The notes under the pieces were generated by a model, which was given only the letters and a program-made list of their open reading frames with translations, was not told the DNA's origin and did not search any database. A program made the position numbers and the translations under genes. From a virus: a stretch of DNA of 20,750 nucleotides. Each line of letters starts with the position of its first letter. Position 1 is the first letter of the stretch. Location of the stretch: IMG/VR virus record IMGVR_UViG_3300027973_000258, positions 1-20,750 of that record; one strand, written 5' to 3'. Below are positions 16,445 to 20,750 of this stretch, piece by piece.

Positions 16445-16987
16445 ATGGCATCATCAATTGACGCAAGCACAAGTGGAGCAGGGGGAGTCATAACGACTGC
16501 TGATAACACAGGTATATTGCAATTAAAATCTGGTGGCACAACGATTGCTACAATATCATCTACTGGTATTACAACACAAGTAGGCTCTCCAGCGTTTAGT
16601 GCTTATCAAGGTTCTGCTCAAACATTATCAACATCAACAACCACTAAAATTACTTTTGATACTGAAGAATTTGATACTAACTCAAATTTTGCGTCTAGTC
16701 GTTTTACACCAACTGTAACTGGATATTATCAAGTAACTGGTGGAATACAAGTAAATGCTACTGCTTGTGTTATTAGTTTATTTTTATACAAAAACGGCTC
16801 TTTATATAAATTTCTTGTTACTTCTAATAATTCAAATTTATCGGGTGCTTATGGAACAAGTTTAGTGTATTTAAATGGTTCTACTGATTATGTAGAAATT
16901 TATGCTTCAGTAAGTGTTGGTCAAGCTTTGAATGTAAATGGAACAGCAAGTAGTTATTTTAATGGTGCAATGATTAGGAGCGCATAA
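16445..16987 (+). CDS. C1q-like adhesin, first copy
   Basis: A 180-aa protein of two parts. Residues 1-50 are a Gly/Thr/Ile-rich beta segment (MASSIDASTSGAGG, ILQLKSGGTTIATISSTGI) of the kind used as connector in fibre-tip proteins. Residues 50-180 are a C1q/TNF-like jelly roll: PAFSAYQGSAQ, TFDTEEFDT, SRFTPTVTGYYQVTGGI, FLYKNGS, YLNGSTDYVEIY and a final FNGAMIRSA strand. Such domains trimerise and bind ligands. An AAGGGG (16433-16438) precedes the ATG. The stop overlaps the next start by one base. It is related to the second copy downstream and probably forms part of the fibre tip or a satellite adhesin; the exact receptor is unknown. Confidence 0.85.
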   Translation: MASSIDASTSGAGGVITTADNTGILQLKSGGTTIATISSTGITTQVGSPAFSAYQGSAQTLSTSTTTKITFDTEEFDTNSNFASSRFTPTVTGYYQVTGGIQVNATACVISLFLYKNGSLYKFLVTSNNSNLSGAYGTSLVYLNGSTDYVEIYASVSVGQALNVNGTASSYFNGAMIRSA

Positions 16988-17006
16988 TGACTTTATACGA
17001 AAAAAT
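16983..17006 (+). repeat. 24-base direct repeat, copy 1 (C1q/small-gene junction)
   Basis: This 24-base stretch covers the stop of the first C1q-like gene and the start of the small gene. It is identical to 18353-18376 at the same junction of the second module. It marks the boundary of the duplicated segment and could be a recombination point. Confidence 0.85.
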
Positions 17007-17151
17007 TAAACAACTATACCCAGATTTAACTGACAATGATTTTTTTACTGTTATTCGTTTACAAAACGACTCTGATGGTCGTGGAGATTACATAGTTAAA
17101 TGGGAACATCCTACACTAGCTAAACCAACAGAGGAGCAATTAGGTGGCTAA
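16987..17151 (+). CDS. Small XkdW-like fibre accessory protein, copy 1
   Basis: A 54-aa protein starting MTLYEKIKQLYP, with a central DFFTVIRLQNDSDGRGDYIV segment and ending KWEHPTLAKPTEEQLGG. The KW....L.KPTEEQL ending is typical of XkdW-like and tail-fibre-assembly small proteins that follow phage fibre genes, so an accessory or chaperone role for the preceding adhesin is likely. It starts by TAATG overlap with the C1q-like gene. Codons for Thr-Glu-Glu-Gln contain GAGGAG (17131-17136), which serves as ribosome binding site for the overlapping GTG start of the next gene. It is 83% identical (44 of 53 residues) to copy 2. Confidence 0.75.
   Translation: MTLYEKIKQLYPDLTDNDFFTVIRLQNDSDGRGDYIVKWEHPTLAKPTEEQLGG
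17131..17146 (+). promoter_or_regulatory. Ribosome binding site deciding GTG start of HNH gene
   Basis: GAGGAG (17131-17136) lies seven bases before a GTG at 17144 and inside the coding sequence of the preceding small gene. The residues that follow the GTG (AKFVKGQMPWNKG) begin directly with the expected NUMOD3-like motif. This supports the GTG as the start, with no usable ATG nearby. Confidence 0.7.
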
Positions 17152-17779
17152 GTTTGTTAAAGGACAAATGCCTTGGAATAAAGGTATTCCTGTAAGCGAA
17201 GAAGTGAAGGCTAAAATCAGTGCTAAAAATACTGGTAAAAAACATACGCCTGAAACCCAAGCTAAAATAAATCTTAACCTTACTGAAGGTGGTAAAGCTA
17301 CTAGGTTTGTAAAAGGACAAGTGGCACATAATAAAGGAATTAAATGTCCTCGTTATACTACAGAAGAAAAACTAGCTAAACGAAAAGCATGGCGTAAGGC
17401 TAATAAAGAAGTTCTGTATCAAAAAGGATTAGAATGGAAACGTGCTAATCCAGAAAAAGTAGCTAAGACTGCTAAGAAATCTAGGATAAATAATTCTGCA
17501 AGAGTAAATGCTGCCAATAATAAAAGACGTGCAGATAAATTAAATAGAACTCCTAAGTGGACTACTAAAGATGATTTATGGTTAATTAAAGAAGCACATG
17601 AACTAGCAGTATTAAGAACTAAACTATTTGGATTTGATTGGCACGTTGACCATATTATTCCATTAAAAGGCAAAACTGTTTCTGGACTTCATGTTCTAAA
17701 CAACTTACAAGTTATAGAAGGAAAACTAAATATTATGAAAAATAACAAATTTGAAGGAGAAACATTTTGTCATCAGTAA
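17144..17779 (+). CDS. HNH homing endonuclease with NUMOD3-like repeats
   Basis: A 211-aa, very basic free-standing homing endonuclease. The N-terminus has two FVKGQ..(W/H)NKG motifs (residues 4-14 and about 55-66) of the NUMOD3 DNA-binding type. A Lys/Arg-rich linker (about 75-135) follows. The HNH domain is at the C-terminus: WHVDHIIPLKG with D169 and H170, then LHVLNNLQVI with H183, N186 and N187, then NNKFE. It starts at GTG, overlapping the small upstream gene by eight bases, and its last 13 bases overlap the TTG start of the second C1q-like gene. It would cut DNA lacking the element and promote its own spread. Flanking genes are intact, so it is neither an intron nor an intein. Confidence 0.88.
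   Translation: MAKFVKGQMPWNKGIPVSEEVKAKISAKNTGKKHTPETQAKINLNLTEGGKATRFVKGQVAHNKGIKCPRYTTEEKLAKRKAWRKANKEVLYQKGLEWKRANPEKVAKTAKKSRINNSARVNAANNKRRADKLNRTPKWTTKDDLWLIKEAHELAVLRTKLFGFDWHVDHIIPLKGKTVSGLHVLNNLQVIEGKLNIMKNNKFEGETFCHQ
17754..17769 (+). promoter_or_regulatory. Ribosome binding site deciding TTG start of second C1q-like gene
   Basis: AAGGAGA (17754-17760) inside the end of the HNH gene lies six bases before a TTG at 17767. The frame from this TTG (SSVIIAGDTSG) has the typical beginning of such fibre proteins. An in-frame ATG is not available close by, so TTG is the likely start. Confidence 0.65.
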
Positions 17780-18357
17780 TCATAGCTGGGGATACCTCTG
17801 GCACAGTAACACTTGCAGCACCAGCAGTAGCAGGAACAACAACATTAACTTTGCCAGCGACAACAGGGACAGTAATTACAAACACAGCAGGAACCGTTAC
17901 GCAAACAATGCTTGCTGCTGGCGTAGTTGGCAATGGACCAGCGTTTTTTGTTTATGCTTCTGCAAATCAATCTATTGCTAATAATACGGCAGTAAAAATT
18001 CAGTTAAACACAGAAATATTTGATACCGCAAGTGCTTTTGATAGTACTACAAACTATAGATTTACTCCTACTGTAGCTGGTTATTACCAAATAAATTCAA
18101 ATGTTTGGTATGGCTCTGCTCCAGCAAACGGAAGTTGCCAAGCAAAAATATACAAAAACGGCTCAGAATTTACAAGTGGATTATGTGCAGTAGTTAGTGG
18201 TGCTTTTTCAGGCGCATCAGCTTCTTCAGTAATATTTTTAAATGGCTCTACTGATTATGTTGAGTTATATACCGCACAAAGCACAGGCACAACTTATTCA
18301 ACTAATGGCGGTTCTGCATTTATTACAATGAGTGGTTCATTGGTAAGGACTTCATAA
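17767..18357 (+). CDS. C1q-like adhesin, second copy
   Basis: A 196-aa paralogue of the first C1q-like adhesin. The N-terminal part (SSVIIAGDTSGTVTLAAPA, TTTLTLPATTGTV) is a fibre-associated beta segment unlike that of copy 1. The C-terminal jelly roll (about residues 57-196) matches copy 1 in order: PAFFVYASANQS, NTEIFDT, YRFTPTVAGYYQIN, KIYKNGS, FLNGSTDYVELY and a final SGSLVRTS strand. It has eight residues more around the middle loops. Start is TTG with a strong AAGGAG, overlapping the HNH gene by 13 bases. Its stop overlaps the next small gene (TAATG). Differences concentrate in loops, as expected if the two copies recognise different surface ligands. Confidence 0.84.
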   Translation: MSSVIIAGDTSGTVTLAAPAVAGTTTLTLPATTGTVITNTAGTVTQTMLAAGVVGNGPAFFVYASANQSIANNTAVKIQLNTEIFDTASAFDSTTNYRFTPTVAGYYQINSNVWYGSAPANGSCQAKIYKNGSEFTSGLCAVVSGAFSGASASSVIFLNGSTDYVELYTAQSTGTTYSTNGGSAFITMSGSLVRTS

Positions 18358-18376
18358 TGACTTTATACGAAAAAAT
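18353..18376 (+). repeat. 24-base direct repeat, copy 2 (C1q/small-gene junction)
   Basis: Identical to 16983-17006, at the same gene junction in the second module. A second shared block of 18 bases is at 17121-17138 and 18491-18508, at the ends of the two small genes. Confidence 0.85.
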
Positions 18377-18518
18377 CAAATCACTATACCCACAGTTAGA
18401 AGATAAAGATTTTATGACTGTTATAAGATTACAAAACGATAGTGATGGTAAAGGTGACTACATAGCTAAATGGGAACACCCAACACTACCTAAACCAACA
18501 GAGGAGCAGTTAGCATAG
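18357..18518 (+). CDS. Small XkdW-like fibre accessory protein, copy 2
   Basis: A 53-aa protein (MTLYEKIKSLYPQLEDKDF ... KWEHPTLPKPTEEQLA), differing from copy 1 at nine of 53 aligned residues. The conserved core VIRLQNDSDG and the KWEHPTL.KPTEEQL tail are unchanged, which indicates selection on the protein. It starts by TAATG overlap with the second C1q-like gene and is followed after 12 bases by the GIY-YIG gene. Likely role is as for copy 1: accessory or chaperone to the adjacent adhesin. Which adhesin each copy serves is unknown. Confidence 0.75.
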   Translation: MTLYEKIKSLYPQLEDKDFMTVIRLQNDSDGKGDYIAKWEHPTLPKPTEEQLA

Positions 18519-18524
18519 TATAAT
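18519..18524 (+). promoter_or_regulatory. Perfect TATAAT just before the GIY-YIG gene, possible leaderless start
   Basis: A perfect -10 hexamer ends seven bases before the ATG at 18531, so initiation would fall at or next to the A of the ATG. No Shine-Dalgarno is suitably placed; GAGGAG at 18501-18506 is 24 bases away. No good -35 was found (CAACAG at 17-base spacing), so this may be chance. Confidence 0.35.
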
Positions 18525-18530
18525 AACATT

Positions 18531-19148
18531 ATGTTTTATGTATATGAACACATCCGTAACGATACCAATGCCATCTTTTATGTAGGCAAAGGTAAAGCTA
18601 ATCGTGCTTATACCACTAAAAATAGAAATAAGCATTGGCATAATGTAGTAAACAAAGCACAAGGATTTACAGTAAGGTTTGTAGTAAAAGATGTAGACGA
18701 AGAACTAGCTTATCTTGCTGAAGAAGAAAGAATAGACCAGCTAAAAATACTAGGCATTAAATTAGCTAATATAAATGCTGGTGGTGCTGGTGTAGGTTCT
18801 GGTGACAAACATCCTATGTGGGGTAAACCACATCCACAAAGAGGTTCTAAAAGACCTTATGGTAAGTATAAACGTGGTGCTGATAATCCTAGATATGGCA
18901 AACCAAGTCCAATGCGTGGAATACCAAAACCAAAAGGAAAAGATAGTCCTTTATATGGTAGACCAAGACCTGAAGGTGGTGGTAAACCTTCTCAAGCTGT
19001 AATAGCAACAGATAAAGATGGTAACAAGTTTACATTCGCTTCATTAACTGAAGCTGGTAAAGCTGTTAATTCAGATAGACATAGTATAAAGAAATGGTGC
19101 GAAATGAATAAATTTTACAAAGGTTTTAACTGGGAGTTTTCTAAATGA
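18531..19148 (+). CDS. GIY-YIG homing endonuclease with NUMOD3 and NUMOD1-like motifs
   Basis: A 205-aa free-standing homing endonuclease. The GIY-YIG-type nuclease is at residues 2-95: FYVYEHI as the GIY element, FYVGKGKANRAY with Y17, G19 and R25 as the YIG and catalytic arginine, and the acidic AEEERI (E64-E66) supplying the metal-binding glutamate. Residues 90-155 hold three NUMOD3 copies (KHPMWGKPHPQRG, DNPRYGKPSPMRG, DSPLYGRPRPEGG). Residues 155-205 form a NUMOD1/IENR1-like helix-turn-helix (TFASLTEAGKAVNSDRHSIKKWC ending in YKGFNWEF). The stop overlaps the next fibre gene by ATGA. It sits in the same place in module 2 as the HNH enzyme in module 1, yet belongs to an unrelated nuclease family. 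Confidence 0.88.
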   Translation: MFYVYEHIRNDTNAIFYVGKGKANRAYTTKNRNKHWHNVVNKAQGFTVRFVVKDVDEELAYLAEEERIDQLKILGIKLANINAGGAGVGSGDKHPMWGKPHPQRGSKRPYGKYKRGADNPRYGKPSPMRGIPKPKGKDSPLYGRPRPEGGGKPSQAVIATDKDGNKFTFASLTEAGKAVNSDRHSIKKWCEMNKFYKGFNWEFSK

Positions 19149-20188
19149 CAATGACAATTAGTGGTAGTTCTGGATTAATATTCCCAGATGGCTCTGGACA
19201 AGAAACAGGTATAGGACGTAACCGTATTATAAATGGTGCTATGGTTATTGACCAAAGATATGCTGGTGCTGCTGGAAGTGCTGCAACCAATACAGCTCCT
19301 TACGGTGTAGATAGATGGCAAGTATATGGCGTAGTTAATTCTAAATTTACATATCAGCAAAATGCAGGTTCAGTAACTCCGCCTGCAGGATTTACTAATT
19401 ATTTTGGTATTACATCATCATCTGCTTATACTCCAGGTGCATCGGAAAGATTTTTAGTAAATCAATATATGGAAGGATTTAATACATACGATTTAGATTT
19501 TGGTAAATCTACTGCTAAAACTGTTACTCTTTCATTTTGGGTATATAGTTCTTTAACAGGAAGTTTTGGTGGTGCTTTGCAAAATTATGCAAATACTAGG
19601 TCTTATCCATTTAGCTATACTGTTTCTTCTGCAAATACTTGGACTCAAATTTCAATTACTATTCCAGGTGATACTTCTGGAACTTGGGTAGGTGCATCTA
19701 GTGCTGGTTCAATGGGTTTAGTATTTAGTCTTGGTTCTGGTTCTACATATCAAGGAACAGTTAATACTTGGGCTTCTGCAAATTATGTTCAACCCACAGG
19801 TTCAGTATCAGTCGTAGGCACTAACGGAGCTACATTCTACATCACAGGTGTCCAACTAGAAGTAGGCTCAACAGCAACACCATTTGAACGCAGACTTTAT
19901 GGTCAAGAGTTTATTAACTGTCAAAGGTATTATCAATTTGCAGAGCCAGGAATTGTTTTTTCTGTAACAGCAAGTAATCTTTATGGAGTAACTGCACAAT
20001 ATAATGTAGAAATGAGGGCTACACCTACAGCAACATGGGTATCAAATGTCAGTGCCTATGGATTTGCAGTAACTGCTGGAACAGTTGCTGTAGTTGATAA
20101 TAGAGCTGTTATGGTTTATAAAGCAGCCACTGCGTCAATAGGGGGAGCAAACTTCCAAGACAAATATTCTTTATCAGCGGAGTTATAA
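19145..20188 (+). CDS. Fibre-tip / receptor-binding protein, third adhesin
   Basis: A 347-aa beta-rich protein of a type common as the last fibre gene in aquatic phages. After MTMTISGSSGLIFPDGS comes the hallmark RNRIINGAMVIDQR (residues 25-38), then YGVDRW. A carbohydrate-binding-like sandwich follows (TLSFWVYSSLTGSFGG, WTQISITIPGDTSGTW). The conserved FYITGVQLEVGSTATPFERR (about 230-249) leads to YGQEFINCQRYYQ, and a variable C-terminal domain covers about 265-347. It starts by ATGA overlap with the GIY-YIG gene and ends by TAATG overlap with the next small gene. Base composition jumps inside the gene, near 19793-19900. It is probably the main receptor-recognition piece or a distal fibre subunit; ligand unknown. 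Confidence 0.85.
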   Translation: MTMTISGSSGLIFPDGSGQETGIGRNRIINGAMVIDQRYAGAAGSAATNTAPYGVDRWQVYGVVNSKFTYQQNAGSVTPPAGFTNYFGITSSSAYTPGASERFLVNQYMEGFNTYDLDFGKSTAKTVTLSFWVYSSLTGSFGGALQNYANTRSYPFSYTVSSANTWTQISITIPGDTSGTWVGASSAGSMGLVFSLGSGSTYQGTVNTWASANYVQPTGSVSVVGTNGATFYITGVQLEVGSTATPFERRLYGQEFINCQRYYQFAEPGIVFSVTASNLYGVTAQYNVEMRATPTATWVSNVSAYGFAVTAGTVAVVDNRAVMVYKAATASIGGANFQDKYSLSAEL

Positions 20189-20349
20189 TGTATAAACAAT
20201 GTAAAAAATTAGATAAAACTATAGATCAAGCAGTTATCAAAATTTCTGATGGTGCATATATACCATTTGACCCAGCTAACACAGACTACCAAGCCTACCT
20301 TAAATGGGTAAGCGAAGGCAATACGCCAGAACAGGCTGATAATGTCTAA
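20188..20349 (+). CDS. Small tail-fibre-associated protein (third module)
   Basis: A 53-aa protein starting MYKQCKKLDKTIDQAVIKI, with the segment IPFDPANTDYQAYLKWVSEGNTPEQAD. The F(D)PANTDYQAYL.W..EGNTPE pattern is common in very short proteins encoded behind phage fibre genes and is thought to belong to assembly or accessory factors. It starts by TAATG overlap with the third adhesin (GGAG eight bases upstream) and its last eight bases overlap the next gene. It takes the place that the XkdW-like proteins occupy in modules 1 and 2 but is not visibly homologous to them. Confidence 0.75.
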   Translation: MYKQCKKLDKTIDQAVIKISDGAYIPFDPANTDYQAYLKWVSEGNTPEQADNV

Positions 20350-20512
20350 ACCTACACAGGCTGAATTAGAATCAAGACTAAGCACACACGAGGAGATCTG
20401 TGCATTTAGATATGAATCTATCAATGCACGACTCAAGCGACTAGAGCAGATCCTATTAGGCACTGCTGGTTTTATCATTGTATTCTTACTGACACAGATA
20501 TTTAACAAGTAG
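20342..20512 (+). CDS. XhlA/holin-like small membrane protein
   Basis: A 56-aa protein with a charged helical N-terminal part (residues 1-36, heptad-like: AELESRL, ICAFRYESINARLKRLEQ). One C-terminal membrane segment, ILLGTAGFIIVFLLTQIF (residues 37-54), ends in Asn-Lys. This topology is that of XhlA-type haemolysin/holin accessory proteins in phage lysis cassettes. It overlaps the preceding gene by eight bases and is followed after two bases by a metallopeptidase-like gene. It probably lies in the inner membrane. A holin role is inferred from size, topology and location near the end of the structural genes. Confidence 0.65.
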   Translation: MSKPTQAELESRLSTHEEICAFRYESINARLKRLEQILLGTAGFIIVFLLTQIFNK

Positions 20513-20514
20513 AC

Positions 20515-20750
20515 ATGCTTCTTACTAGACAAAACTTGCGCAAACTATACGCATGCTTTGTTAAGTTGCCACCATTCAATGGCTATAAAATGCCAGCACC
20601 ACACAAGGTTCAGTTCGGTATCATCAATACCAATGGTGATGTGCTTGGATACTTTCATACAGATCCTACACGCATTGAAGTAGATGTATCTAACGACACC
20701 TACCTAAAGATTAGTGAGACACTCATGCATGAGATGATCCACTGTCTATT
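20515..20750 (+). CDS. Zincin (HExxH) metallopeptidase-like protein, 3'-partial
   Basis: The first 78 codons of a protein cut by the window end. It starts MLLTRQNLRKLYACFVKLPP, has a beta region (VQFGIINTNGDVLGYFHTDPTRIEVDV, in pieces) and then TLMHEMIHCL, where H72, E73 and H76 form an HExxH zinc motif. The layout of a beta-rich first part followed by HExxH resembles SprT-like or other short phage metallopeptidases. It lies two bases after the holin-like gene, so it could take part in lysis or host exit, or in protein or DNA-protein processing. The third zinc ligand lies beyond the window, so the family cannot be fixed. Confidence 0.65.
   Translation, partial: MLLTRQNLRKLYACFVKLPPFNGYKMPAPHKVQFGIINTNGDVLGYFHTDPTRIEVDVSNDTYLKISETLMHEMIHCL

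Noticed and set aside
16987-18518. Group I intron or intein as explanation for the endonuclease genes
   Set aside because: The genes on both sides have complete starts, stops and domains, and no interrupted gene or intein splice motif was visible.
1-20750. T7-type phage promoters, tRNA genes, attachment sites
   Set aside because: No recurring promoter-sized motif was seen in the gaps. No cloverleaf with a T-loop signature or integrase-linked repeat was recognised by eye; a tRNA or motif search was not possible.

Overview
The window is a stretch of a double-stranded DNA tailed bacteriophage of the short-tailed (podovirus, T7-like virion) type. Every supported gene lies on the + strand. The genes are packed with 1 to 13 base overlaps, mostly TAATG or ATGA stop/start junctions, and the order is that of a podovirus structural module. 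The DNA is AT-rich (about one third GC where I counted typical coding DNA), which fits a phage of an AT-rich, possibly aquatic, bacterium. The host cannot be read from this sequence. No integrase, repressor, RNA polymerase, terminase or DNA replication gene is present here, so lifestyle cannot be judged.

Region 1 (1-4044) is the head module: portal protein (its 5' end lies before the window), a small Bbp19-like protein, scaffold, an intrinsic terminator, a 224-base structured leader, the major capsid protein and a small possible decoration protein followed by a strong hairpin. Region 2 (4045-14431) is the tail tube and ejection module: tail tubular proteins A and B, then four internal-virion/DNA-ejection proteins in the positions of T7 gp14, gp15 and gp16. 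The gp16 position seems to be shared by two proteins of 798 and 832 aa. The first carries a ParB-like nuclease domain and has a short GC-rich patch with altered codon use near its 3' end.

Region 3 (14488-20349) is an elaborate host-recognition module. A main tail fibre has a T7-type attachment domain, a carbohydrate-binding-like module and 22 perfect alanine heptads. Three further adhesin genes follow in tandem, each directly followed by a 53-54 codon protein. The first two units are C1q-like adhesin + XkdW-like small protein + homing endonuclease (HNH in one, GIY-YIG in the other). The third is a long fibre-tip protein with a different small protein and no endonuclease. The two small XkdW-like proteins are clear duplicates (44 of 53 residues identical). 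This repeated adhesin/accessory/endonuclease array is the most interesting part of the window.

Region 4 (20342-20750) looks like the start of a lysis or host-exit region: a 56-aa XhlA/holin-like membrane protein and a zincin (HExxH) metallopeptidase-like gene cut by the window end. No stretch longer than 300 bases lacks a gene. No tRNA, CRISPR array or insertion sequence was recognised.
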